From: Planctomycetota bacterium
GTDB taxonomy: Bacteria; Planctomycetota; Phycisphaerae; UBA1845
Assembly (NCBI GenBank): GCA_024276605.1
Contig: JAJRWX010000047.1
Location: 1 to 63,685 of the forward strand
Reading direction: 5' to 3'
Length of the DNA: 63,685 nucleotides
How positions within the stretch are numbered: position 1 is the first letter of the stretch; every line of letters begins with the position of its first letter. The notes beneath the pieces were generated by a model. It was given only the letters and a program-made list of their open reading frames with translations, searched no databases and was not told the DNA's origin. The position numbers and the translations under genes are program-made. This document shows, one piece after another, positions 37,535 through 46,047 of the stretch.

Positions 37535-39049
37535 ATGAGTTTGACCGTTTACAACACGATTACGCGGAAAAAAGAACCGTTTGAGCCGGTTACACCCGGC
37601 AAAGTAGGCATCTATCTTTGTGGCCCCACCGTCTATAAACCCAGCCACGTCGGCCATGCAGTCGGGCCGATCATTTTCGACGCCATTAAACGTTACCTCG
37701 TTTATAGCGGCTACGACGTCACCTGGGTGGTTAACATCACCGATGTCGACGACAAGCTCATCATTGAGGCGGCTAACCAGGGCACAACGACGATGGAGCT
37801 GGCTGAGCGTGTGACGGTTGACTACCTTGACGCCATGAAAGCACTCTACGTCGAAGGCATCGACCTGATGCCCAAGGCCTCCGAACACATTGGTGACATT
37901 ATCGACATCATCAAACGGTTGGAAGCCAAGAACATCGCGTACGCGGTCGAAGGCGATGTATACTTCGACGTCACTAAGGACGACGACTATGGCAAGCTCT
38001 CTAACCGAAGCCTGGAAGACCAGGAGGGTCAGCGGGAATTGCAAAGCGGCGAGAAGCGAAACCCCGGGGACTTCGCTCTGTGGAAAGCCGCTAAACCGGA
38101 AGAACCCGAAGAAGTCAAATTCGATTCACCTTGGGGCAAAGGTCGTCCCGGTTGGCATATCGAATGTTCCGCGATGGCCATGCGTTATCTGGGTGACACG
38201 TTCGACATTCACGGCGGCGGGTTGGACCTCATCTTCCCGCATCACGAAAACGAAATCGCACAATCGGAATCATGCACGGATAAGCCCTTCGCCAAATACT
38301 GGATGCACAACGGACTGACTCGCTTCAATACGAAAAAGGTGGCCAAATCTGACGCTAGCCCGGAAATGCAGGAGGCGCTCGTCAAAATGACGTTGCATAA
38401 TCTGCTAGATACTTACCCCGGCGAGTTGATCCGCTACTTCATTCTGAGCACGCAGTACCGTCGACCGATTGAATATTCCGAAGCCGAAATCGCCGGACGG
38501 CGCAAGGGCCTGGATACCTTCTACCGCCTGTTTGAAAGAGTAGAACGAATCACCGGCAGTAGCGCCTACGACAAAGCTACAGAAATCGGCGCACCGCAGG
38601 CGGACGCATCATCGTCTTTTTCATCTACGGCCCTATCCGACTCCTGCGACGAATACTTGCAGACTTTCATCCGTTCTATGAACGACGATTTCAATACCGC
38701 CGGCGCTATTGCCGCCTTGTTTGACTTCGCCGGAACGGTTAACAGGTTCATCGAAGAGGAAAAGCTGGAGACCACCGGCTCGGACGCTTCAAAACAGGAC
38801 GCGCTACTCGCTACGGGCAAGCTGATCTCCGTCTCTCGCCTGATCGGTATTTTCCTCGAACCGCAAGCGAAAAAGTCCGCCTCAGACGACGGCGTAGCTG
38901 ACCAAGCGATGCAGGTACTCATAAAAATCCGCCAGCACTTGCGAAAAAAGAAAGACTTCGAAACCTCAGACTTAATCCGCGACCTGTTAACCGAGCAAAA
39001 AATAACCTTAGAAGACCGGCCCGACGGGACCATTTGGCGCGCGGAGTAA
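37535..39049 (+). CDS. cysS: Cysteinyl-tRNA synthetase
   Basis: 504 residues. Class I synthetase signatures: IYLCGPTVYKPSHVGHAV carries the zinc Cys and the HIGH-type motif (HVGH), VVNITDVDDKLI follows, then the zinc ligands in GWHIECSAM and GGGLDLIFPHHENEIAQSE. The KMSKS loop reads KKVAKSD, keeping the final KS. A Ser/Ala-rich insert lies near residues 350-370 before the anticodon-binding helices. It charges tRNA-Cys in the cytoplasm. Codon usage is like its neighbours. Followed by a palindromic repeat and purE. Confidence 0.95.
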   Translation: MSLTVYNTITRKKEPFEPVTPGKVGIYLCGPTVYKPSHVGHAVGPIIFDAIKRYLVYSGYDVTWVVNITDVDDKLIIEAANQGTTTMELAERVTVDYLDAMKALYVEGIDLMPKASEHIGDIIDIIKRLEAKNIAYAVEGDVYFDVTKDDDYGKLSNRSLEDQEGQRELQSGEKRNPGDFALWKAAKPEEPEEVKFDSPWGKGRPGWHIECSAMAMRYLGDTFDIHGGGLDLIFPHHENEIAQSESCTDKPFAKYWMHNGLTRFNTKKVAKSDASPEMQEALVKMTLHNLLDTYPGELIRYFILSTQYRRPIEYSEAEIAGRRKGLDTFYRLFERVERITGSSAYDKATEIGAPQADASSSFSSTALSDSCDEYLQTFIRSMNDDFNTAGAIAALFDFAGTVNRFIEEEKLETTGSDASKQDALLATGKLISVSRLIGIFLEPQAKKSASDDGVADQAMQVLIKIRQHLRKKKDFETSDLIRDLLTEQKITLEDRPDGTIWRAE

Positions 39050-39054
39050 GTTTT

Positions 39055-39119
39055 GTAGATCGGGCATCGCCCGACGAACTATGATTGCAAATAACGACGT
39101 CGGGCCGTGCCCGACCTAC
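39055..39119. repeat. Long palindrome, family C (copy 2), between cysS and purE
   Basis: Arms 39055-39076 and 39098-39119 pair at 19 of 22 positions (GTAGRTCGGGC...GCCCGACG type). It begins 5 bp after the cysS stop. Could fold into a transcript-end hairpin, or be a dispersed REP-like element; no T-run follows. Confidence 0.7.
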
Positions 39120-39183
39120 TTGGCTTAGTATATTTACCATTTAACGATAACTTGTTGTCATTAGCGAATAGGACGATTTACCC

Positions 39184-39690
39184 ATGCCCAACCCCAGAAT
39201 AGCTATCGTATTCGGTTCCGACTCCGATTGGCCGACTATGGAAAAATGCGTCGCGCAGCTCAAGACTTTCGGGGAAAAGCCTTTTGTCGAAGTCATGAGC
39301 GCCCACCGCAATCCTGACCGAGTACAGATTTTTGCCGCATCCGCAGAGGAAAACGGCATCGAAGTCATTATCGCCGCAGCCGGAATGTCCAATGCCCTCG
39401 CCGGTGCAATCGCAGCCCATACCACATTGCCCGTAATCGGCATCCCCTTGGTTAGCGGGTCCATGCAAGGGATGGACGCCTTGCTATCCACGGTGCAAAT
39501 GCCGCCGGGCATTCCCGTAGCCACGGTCAGCGTAGGCGACGCAGGTGCAACCAACGCGGCCTTGCTCGCCGTTCAGATCATCGCCCGCCACGACGAGAAG
39601 CTCAGTGCCGCCTATCGCAAGTTTAAGTCAGACCAAGCGGATAAAGTCGCCCAACGAAACCAAAGGGTTCAGGACAAGCTAAATTCATGA
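39184..39690 (+). CDS. purE: N5-carboxyaminoimidazole ribonucleotide mutase
   Basis: 168 residues. Class I PurE motifs: GSDSDWPTMEKC, the active-site SAHRNPDR, IIAAAGMSNALAGAIAAHTTLPVIGIP, and GMDALLSTVQMPPGIPVATV. It isomerises N5-CAIR to CAIR in purine synthesis. No purK is visible nearby. The stop overlaps the mtnA start (ATGA). Confidence 0.96.
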   Translation: MPNPRIAIVFGSDSDWPTMEKCVAQLKTFGEKPFVEVMSAHRNPDRVQIFAASAEENGIEVIIAAAGMSNALAGAIAAHTTLPVIGIPLVSGSMQGMDALLSTVQMPPGIPVATVSVGDAGATNAALLAVQIIARHDEKLSAAYRKFKSDQADKVAQRNQRVQDKLNS

Positions 39691-40745
39691 GCGGTTGCCG
39701 CGTCCCTAAAACGCTGGAGTGGGTTGGCGGTCTTGACGGCTTTGTTTCCATGATCGACCAGACCAAACTCCCGACAGAGCTGGTCTATCTGGAATGTCGC
39801 GACCCAGAAACCATCTGGCACGCGATTAAGCGACTCAGCGTCCGTGGCGCGCCAGCCATCGGCGTAGCCGCTGCGATGGGCGTGGTGCTGGGCATCCGCG
39901 ATTATGCAGGAAACGAACGCACCGCTTTTCTAACAAAACTCAACGAAGTCTGCGACTACCTCGCCACCTCCCGCCCCACAGCGGTCAATCTGTTTTGGGC
40001 GCTACAGCGTATGAAAACATGCGCTGATGGGTTAACAGATACTTCCGTCGACGAAATAAAAGAACAATTAAGAAACGAGGCCATAGCCATCCGTGATGAG
40101 GACGCGGCTATGTGTCGACGAATTGGCGAACATGGTCAATCTCTAATCGGCGATGGTCACGGCGTGTTAACACATTGCAACGCTGGTTCATTAGCCACGG
40201 CGGAGTTCGGCACAGCGCTGGCTCCTATGTACGTCGCCTTTGAGATGGGACGGAAATTCAAAGTTTTCGCCGACGAGACCCGCCCGCTCCTGCAGGGTGC
40301 CCGCTTGACGGTATGGGAACTATCCCAGGCTGGCATCGACACCACTCTCCTATGCGATGGAGCTGCAGGGGCGCTCATGCAGAGCGGCCAGGTAAATCTG
40401 GTCATCACCGGGTCGGATAGGATCGCTGCTAACGGGGACATCGCCAATAAAATAGGCACCTATGGGGTGGCAGTTCTAGCCAAACACCACAATATACCCT
40501 TCTACGTAGCCGCGCCGAGCAGTACATTCGACTTCGATATGTCCAGCGGTGACGGCATTCCTATCGAGCAGCGGGACGCTGACGAAATCCGGAGAGGCTT
40601 TGGTCATCTAATCGCCCCCCCCGATATCCCCTGCTACAGCCCTGCTTTTGATGTGACTCCAGTGGGGTTTATTCGCGGTATAATTACGGAAAAAGGGCTG
40701 ATTGAACCGGTCACCACCGACAAAATCTCCCAGGTACTCAGGTAG
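39687..40745 (+). CDS. mtnA: Methylthioribose-1-phosphate isomerase
   Basis: 352 residues. The eIF-2B-like family signatures are clear: RGAPAIGVAAAMG, RPTAVNLFWAL, LTHCNAGSLA with the catalytic Cys, DETRPLLQGARLT, VITGSDRIAANGD with the catalytic Asp, KIGTYGVAVLAKHH, and FYVAAPSSTFD. It converts 5-methylthioribose-1-phosphate to the ribulose form in methionine salvage. Other salvage genes are not in the window. Translationally coupled to purE, an unexpected pairing of purine synthesis and salvage. Confidence 0.95.
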   Translation: MSGCRVPKTLEWVGGLDGFVSMIDQTKLPTELVYLECRDPETIWHAIKRLSVRGAPAIGVAAAMGVVLGIRDYAGNERTAFLTKLNEVCDYLATSRPTAVNLFWALQRMKTCADGLTDTSVDEIKEQLRNEAIAIRDEDAAMCRRIGEHGQSLIGDGHGVLTHCNAGSLATAEFGTALAPMYVAFEMGRKFKVFADETRPLLQGARLTVWELSQAGIDTTLLCDGAAGALMQSGQVNLVITGSDRIAANGDIANKIGTYGVAVLAKHHNIPFYVAAPSSTFDFDMSSGDGIPIEQRDADEIRRGFGHLIAPPDIPCYSPAFDVTPVGFIRGIITEKGLIEPVTTDKISQVLR

Positions 40746-40778
40746 AAAACAAACGGTTGCCCGGACACCCTCTTGGGG

Positions 40779-40793
40779 CGATAATCATTATGT
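40779..40793. promoter_or_regulatory. Fur-box-like palindrome
   Basis: CGATAATCATTATGT contains the perfect core ATAATCATTAT and matches the Fur box at 12 of 15 positions. It lies 34 bp after the mtnA stop and about 165 bp before the first tiny exported-protein gene. Confidence 0.4.
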
Positions 40794-40927
40794 GGGATCG
40801 GCGCGGGCTATGAGCAGACTGGTATGTTGCAGGCTACGCGGTAGGCCCATATACTCCGTAGATGTTGTGGATAGTCGGTATCGGCAAGGTAAAGTTTGTG
40901 TGGAGCTGTGACGGCAAAGTAGCGCGG

Positions 40928-40933
40928 TATAAT
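40928..40933 (+). promoter_or_regulatory. Candidate -10 element (TATAAT)
   Basis: A perfect TATAAT 24 bp before the ATG of the gene at 40957. The -35 is weak (CTGTGA at 16 bp spacing). A G-run close to the ATG may act as ribosome binding site. Confidence 0.35.
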
Positions 40934-40956
40934 AGTTAAATGTATGGGGGTATTTC

Positions 40957-41217
40957 ATGAGATCACGTAAGACTCGGCTGGCAGCGGCTATCGGAATTAT
41001 CGCCGGCGGTGGCCTACTGCTAGCTTCTCCTGGTTCGAGTTGTACTAGCTTCTTAGGCAGATCCGCTCTACAGGCGACTGATTTCTGCTTTATCTTCGAT
41101 TGCCAAAACGGTCTACTTGGTGGCACCATCGATCCATGCAGCGGACAGGGTAGTGGAGATTCAACCATTGAGGCGGAAAACTCGCCGCCTATATTCACTG
41201 ATTGCACTCGGAATTAG
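40957..41217 (+). CDS. Tiny exported protein 1, function unknown
   Basis: 86 residues: basic start (MRSRKTRLA), hydrophobic core (AAIGIIAGGGLLLA), cleavage or lipid site near SPGSSC, then a short body with several Cys (DFCFIFDCQNGLLGG; DPCSGQ) and a polar tail. It resembles the next gene in layout: signal, then Cys spaced around Phe-rich patches. No known family. Confidence 0.6.
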   Translation: MRSRKTRLAAAIGIIAGGGLLLASPGSSCTSFLGRSALQATDFCFIFDCQNGLLGGTIDPCSGQGSGDSTIEAENSPPIFTDCTRN

Positions 41218-41311
41218 TCCGGCCAAGGCAGCTTGGTAATGCCCACTCTTAATGTGGCTTAACGCAGCGGAATACTAGAGATCGACTTTATTGACTTGGG
41301 GACGTTAGATT

Positions 41312-41599
41312 ATGATCCAATCGAATCGTACAAACCACCGTCGTTATTCCTACTTGGCAGCGATGGTAATCGGCACTGTTTTTCAATTCGGTTTTCTCGA
41401 ATCTTGCGATGACCGATTCATCCAATTTACCCGTTTCTTCGATCCCTGTGGTACTTTTTTAGCGAACTGCACACCGGGCAGCTTTGAGGCTAACCGCGCC
41501 CCGATCAACTCCCCATGTGTTGATCCCGCGTGTATCGTTCCCGGCATGTGCCCCGATCAAGGGCAACCACTCGGCACCGTGCGTGAGTTGTGTCCATAG
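41312..41599 (+). CDS. Tiny exported protein 2, function unknown
   Basis: 95 residues. Basic N-terminus (NRTNHRRYSY), hydrophobic segment (LAAMVIGTVFQFGFL) followed by ESCDDRFIQFTRFFDPCG and further Cys in FLANCTPGSF, PCVDPACIVPGMCPD. It shares order and spacing with its upstream neighbour (signal, Cys, Phe/Cys patch). Probably same transcription unit; gap 94 bp. Confidence 0.6.
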   Translation: MIQSNRTNHRRYSYLAAMVIGTVFQFGFLESCDDRFIQFTRFFDPCGTFLANCTPGSFEANRAPINSPCVDPACIVPGMCPDQGQPLGTVRELCP

Positions 41600-41623
41600 T
41601 CAAGCTCTGGAAAGGCGTTGTGT

Positions 41624-41809
41624 ATGAGACGAAATCGACGAAAATGGCCTGCCAATATACGCCGTGTCGGGCGTATGGTTGCTTTGTGTACGACTGGCGG
41701 CATGCTCTTGCAAGCAACTGGCTGTGCAACCGGCTTGCTACCTGTTTTGCTGAGCTTTGCTGAATCTGCCATACTATCACAGCTATTCGGCGGCATAGTC
41801 GGCCCATAG
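41624..41809 (+). CDS. Tiny exported protein 3 (probable lipoprotein), function unknown
   Basis: 61 residues from the ATG at 41624, with AAAGG 8 bp upstream. Very basic start (MRRNRRKWP), hydrophobic segment with TTGGMLLQATGC, a good lipobox, then a second hydrophobic stretch (GLLPVLLSFAESAILSQLFGG). Third of a tight series of small exported genes. Confidence 0.6.
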   Translation: MRRNRRKWPANIRRVGRMVALCTTGGMLLQATGCATGLLPVLLSFAESAILSQLFGGIVGP

Positions 41810-42083
41810 CCTTCCATTCACTATGATCTGGTTTTGACCGGTGCTGACGCGCTGTGTACATACCACATTTATTACCTGGGGTTTACCCCTGGGATTTCAC
41901 CGAACGAAAGCCGCTTAGCGAATGTACCGATATATGCGCAACCGGAGTATCGTTGAGGCGGGCGCATGCCATGCAGATAGCACGCGAGAATTCGCACAAA
42001 TATCCGACAAGTTGGGACATCATAACCGCCACGGCTCGACACGCGAACAATGATTACTTGCTATTTCGACCACTGAGTTATGT

Positions 42084-43721
42084 ATGTACATTCAAGTCGG
42101 CACATCGGAATTGTCAGCGAACGATCACAAGGATGCGCCTCTCGCCGGATCAATTACACTAGCTCAAGGGCAATCAGTTGCTACGACGGCAAGAAGGTCG
42201 TTACGTGTGCAGCTCGTTCATCCGCCGCAGCGCATATCCTCTACGAACTTAGTCTCCGGCGTGACCATCCCACCGTTGGGCCTGGCCTATTTAGCCGCTT
42301 CACTCGAACAAGCGGGACATCATGTCGCGGTCGTTGACGCTATTGGTGAAGGTTTGGATCAGGTATTTGACATCGATGGCCGAGCGCTGCGTGGGCTTAC
42401 CTTTGAACAAATCATTGATGGCATTGACGAAAAGGTAGACCTTATCGGTATGGGCATCATGTTTTCTTGTGCTTGGCCTCCGCTGCGCAAGCTCATTCAC
42501 ATGATCCGCGACCGATTTCCCAACACGCCCATCGTACTCGGTGGCGAACATGCCACCGCAATGACCCAAGAAGTATTCAATCAATCACCCGTGGATTATA
42601 TCGTTCGCGGTGAAGGTGAAGAAACACTTGTGCAGCTTTGCAACCATCTCTCCCAGCGTGCGAACGTTTCGGATGTTGCCGGATTAGTATGGCGTCATGA
42701 AGGTAACATGCAGATCAATGCGAATCGAGCGCGCATACAAGATATTGATAAAATTCCCCGGCCTGCATGGCATTATTTTAATGTGGACCAATACATCACA
42801 TACGCTCAGCCACATGGCAGCGCGGAGGGGCGTTCAATCCCCATGCTCGCCACACGAGGTTGTCCGTTTCAATGCACTTTTTGCGGATCACCAGGCATGT
42901 GGGGGACGACATGGCGTGCGCGCGATATCAATAACGTCGTCGATGAGATGGAAACCTACATCGAGCGTTACGGAGCCAACGATTTTCAGTTTGAGGATTT
43001 AACGGCTGTGATTCGCAAAGACTGGGTATTGGCCTTCGCCAATGAAATCATGCGCCGCAAACTAAAAATCAACTGGCAACTTCCATCGGGTACGCGCAGT
43101 GAAGCCATAGACAAAGAGGCGGCACGCGCTATGTTCACCTCCGGTTGTAAACAGTTCACCTACGCCCTCGAATCCGGCTCAACGGAAATGCTGCAACGCA
43201 TCAAAAAACATATTAAGCTCGACAAGGCATTCGCATCCGCCAAGTCCGCTATGGGCGCCGGAATACGCGTGCAAGCAGGATTCATCTATGGCTATCCCGA
43301 CGAGACGCTGCGACAAATGTTTCAGACTTACAAGACGATCCTGCGATGTGCGATAGTCGGTTTTCACGAAGTGTCGGTGAGCACACTACAACCGTTACCG
43401 AATACGGAAATGTTCGAGATCATCAACGCTAAGAGGCCTATTAAAGTTGACGACGCGTATCTCGATTCGATCTTCGGCTATCTATCCATCTGGCAACAAA
43501 AGTCCTGGAATCCGCGCATCAGCGATTTCTTCCTGCGACTATCCATCATGGCTACCTACGCCAGTTTTTTCAGTCTGTCATTTCTCATGCGCCCCCAACG
43601 AGCCTTCGCATTCGTGCGTGGCATGTTCGGCTCCAGGTCCGGCGGAAAATTAGCTCGAATTATCAAAGGGTTGGTTCGTAATGCCAGGACAGCTCGGGTT
43701 AGTTCAGCTCCGACCGCGTAA
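42084..43721 (+). CDS. B12-binding-domain radical SAM protein
   Basis: 545 residues. A cobalamin-binding Rossmann domain (residues 45-175) begins with RVQLVHPPQ and includes IPPLGLAYLAASLEQAGHHV and the VDYIVRGEGEETL element. The radical SAM core follows: Cys260, Cys264 and Cys267 (CPFQCTFC) hold the 4Fe-4S cluster. A hydrophobic helix near residues 480-500 and a basic tail suggest membrane association. Class B enzymes of this layout methylate or rearrange lipids, hopanoids, or peptides. No precursor peptide is obvious, although tiny exported proteins lie upstream. The first 45 residues are poorly conserved in look; a later start is possible but no ATG is available. Confidence 0.85.
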   Translation: MYIQVGTSELSANDHKDAPLAGSITLAQGQSVATTARRSLRVQLVHPPQRISSTNLVSGVTIPPLGLAYLAASLEQAGHHVAVVDAIGEGLDQVFDIDGRALRGLTFEQIIDGIDEKVDLIGMGIMFSCAWPPLRKLIHMIRDRFPNTPIVLGGEHATAMTQEVFNQSPVDYIVRGEGEETLVQLCNHLSQRANVSDVAGLVWRHEGNMQINANRARIQDIDKIPRPAWHYFNVDQYITYAQPHGSAEGRSIPMLATRGCPFQCTFCGSPGMWGTTWRARDINNVVDEMETYIERYGANDFQFEDLTAVIRKDWVLAFANEIMRRKLKINWQLPSGTRSEAIDKEAARAMFTSGCKQFTYALESGSTEMLQRIKKHIKLDKAFASAKSAMGAGIRVQAGFIYGYPDETLRQMFQTYKTILRCAIVGFHEVSVSTLQPLPNTEMFEIINAKRPIKVDDAYLDSIFGYLSIWQQKSWNPRISDFFLRLSIMATYASFFSLSFLMRPQRAFAFVRGMFGSRSGGKLARIIKGLVRNARTARVSSAPTA

Positions 43722-43803
43722 CACATAAACTACCAACAAGCCAAGTGGATGGGGAAGACTGACTGTTACTGTTGGCTTGAGTGCCATAGTTAAGGCTCGG
43801 CGA

Positions 43804-43927
43804 GTGGCATGCCCAAGCTGAAAGCGCAGGCATGGAATTGTTAACGTCGGTGGGTATCGTGCTCAATCGCGACGCCAGCGTCATATTCGATCCAACATGC
43901 CCGCGCCTAGGGGCTTGGGCATGCCAC
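43804..43927. repeat. Long-spaced inverted repeat
   Basis: Perfect 15-bp arms (GTGGCATGCCCAAGC at 43804-43818, reverse complement at 43913-43927) with further imperfect inner pairing (GCGCAGGCATG / CATGCCCGCGC). Sits between the converging radical SAM and membrane-protein genes; may serve as terminator or be a mobile repeat. Confidence 0.65.
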
Positions 43928-43962
43928 CCAACACGCAAGCTACAGCATGCAGTTCGTTGGAA

Positions 43963-46047
43963 TTAACCTGCTGCAACCATATTGGTTGATAAGCCACCAT
44001 CAAGGACGCGGTATACGGCTGTATCGCCCTGGCGAAATACTTCTTCAAATAGTTCGTGATGATCGCGTAACAGAGACTGCGTATCCGTCGCGATTAGATA
44101 ATCCACTTCATAATGACGCAACATTTTAATCGATGACGGCGAAAGCGGATGACGATAGAATTCGTTCACATCCGCTAGAATTTTCTTGGTGTCATAGAAC
44201 AACCGCCACGTATCGCTGCGTTCAAGTACGATGCGTCGCTGCGTGAGTAACCCCGCAACGGATTGGGCTTCATGCGCTTTGACGAGCACAACGGCATCTT
44301 CCGGAGAATTGGCCTGAAGAAACTGATAGGCTGCGTAGGTCGATGTTGAAACAAGGTCAGCCGGTGTACCCTGTGGGTGATGGGAGACTCGCAGTCGTAC
44401 GGTGTTTCCTACTAACAAAAAGACCATCAACAGTGTAATAGGTATAGCTAAGCGACGGGTCGAAACCGGAACACGCGAGACAAGCGCAAGCAACACAGGC
44501 CCGAGCAAAGAGAGAAGCAACACCTCCACTAAATAGCCAATATGCGCTGACACGTTATAGTCCGCGTCTTTTTGTACCGGAAGAACGACAAACCCGATAC
44601 CTGCTGCCAGGAGAATCAACAACGTCAGCCAATCTCCACGCCGGGGCATCATGGCGCCGGATTTATGCCACCAGCGGGTTAGCAAAAACACGCATGAAAT
44701 CAATCCCAGATGGAACGTGATGGTCGCGCAACTGGCATAGATAATCGGCCAGCGCAGTAGTATCGGTAGTTGTTCTATCGGTTGCTTCATGGCGGCAAGC
44801 GCCTGCGGCAGATCGAGCGACTTCCACCACGTGTACATGTAGTTAACACCGTTGAACACGAAGGTCAGATGAACGTCCGCACTCGACAAATCAACATAGC
44901 GTATGAGCGTCAACAAAATCTGTGCCGCGGCACATATCCATAGCCAGGTGTAGTCTCGCTCTTTTTGGCGCAATAAGGTCACTGCAATCAGCAGCGATAC
45001 AGCCGGCGCGACCACTAAGGCAAAATTCGCCTTATGCCAAAGCAACAACACAGACATTACCGCGGCTAACAATAGGCCTGGGCGATAACGATTTCCATTA
45101 GGCACGGAGACAGCGTATAACGTCAGACACACGCCACTAATACCAAACGCTGTAGGGAAGCTATTATGCAAGTATTCGGTGAAATGATACGTCAACATTG
45201 GTACGCCGGGCACGCCGGATACACCTAGTGCAAAAACGAGACCTGCTGCCGCACCCATACGCCCAAAGCGACATACGAGTGCCAGGTATATCGCGAGGCT
45301 CACAAAAATGTAGCGCATCACCAAAGCGATGTACATATAAGCGTCGTTGGCTGAACCGCCGGTAAAACGCGCCATCATCGCCACCCAGACATCCGGCATG
45401 TGGTGATAGGCCCATTTTTTCGCCCCGGCTAAACATGGCATCGACGCCATAGGCACACCGCGAAGAAGTTCCGCAACGAATGTCGCATGTAGATTGTGGT
45501 CACGATAGGTAAGAACCGCGACACCATCCGAGCGCACGCTCACAATATTTAGTTGATAGCTCCATAAACCCACAAAACCAAGCGTAAGCCATAGAATCCA
45601 CGCATCGCGGGGCTTCACAAGAAGACTCAACCGACGGCCAACACGTCGATACCACCGCCGCTTGATAGGCACGATGACACCCAGCAGGCAACACAAGGGA
45701 ATAAAGATAAAGCCCATGTGCAGCCATGAAAAAAGATACCACAGCATCGGTGATATCAATGTACCCGTCAGGAGCGAAGCGATGAACATCTCAAATTTAC
45801 TTGCCGGGCGAAATCGCAAAAGCTTCCGTAAGATGAGATACCCTGGTATGACATTCAAAAAATAAAGGGCAAGAACAGACTTGATGCTTACAGACAACGC
45901 AAGCGGGTGATACCAGGATAAATAAATAATAAGTAAGACAAGACATGTGATCAGTGAGATCGCACCTGTACACCGATATCGGATGTCACTAGAGAGAGAC
46001 GAAGCTTGTGCCGCCACGGTTGGCCTTATCGCCGAATCGCGGTTCAT
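43963..46047 (-). CDS. Large polytopic membrane protein, glycosyltransferase-like
   Basis: 694 residues with about 14 hydrophobic helices from residue 28 to about 560, then a soluble C-terminal domain of about 120 residues (residues 570-694). The loop after about helix 5 carries YRDHNLHATFVAELLRGVP and a YHHMPDVW motif, like the D/E/H-bearing first loop of GT-C glycosyltransferases. The C-terminal part (DAVVLVKAHEA, VDYLIATDTQSLL) resembles the tail of such proteins. Specific family not certain. Overlaps the methyltransferase stop by 4 bp (ATGA). Confidence 0.7.
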   Translation of the reverse strand: MNRDSAIRPTVAAQASSLSSDIRYRCTGAISLITCLVLLIIYLSWYHPLALSVSIKSVLALYFLNVIPGYLILRKLLRFRPASKFEMFIASLLTGTLISPMLWYLFSWLHMGFIFIPLCCLLGVIVPIKRRWYRRVGRRLSLLVKPRDAWILWLTLGFVGLWSYQLNIVSVRSDGVAVLTYRDHNLHATFVAELLRGVPMASMPCLAGAKKWAYHHMPDVWVAMMARFTGGSANDAYMYIALVMRYIFVSLAIYLALVCRFGRMGAAAGLVFALGVSGVPGVPMLTYHFTEYLHNSFPTAFGISGVCLTLYAVSVPNGNRYRPGLLLAAVMSVLLLWHKANFALVVAPAVSLLIAVTLLRQKERDYTWLWICAAAQILLTLIRYVDLSSADVHLTFVFNGVNYMYTWWKSLDLPQALAAMKQPIEQLPILLRWPIIYASCATITFHLGLISCVFLLTRWWHKSGAMMPRRGDWLTLLILLAAGIGFVVLPVQKDADYNVSAHIGYLVEVLLLSLLGPVLLALVSRVPVSTRRLAIPITLLMVFLLVGNTVRLRVSHHPQGTPADLVSTSTYAAYQFLQANSPEDAVVLVKAHEAQSVAGLLTQRRIVLERSDTWRLFYDTKKILADVNEFYRHPLSPSSIKMLRHYEVDYLIATDTQSLLRDHHELFEEVFRQGDTAVYRVLDGGLSTNMVAAG

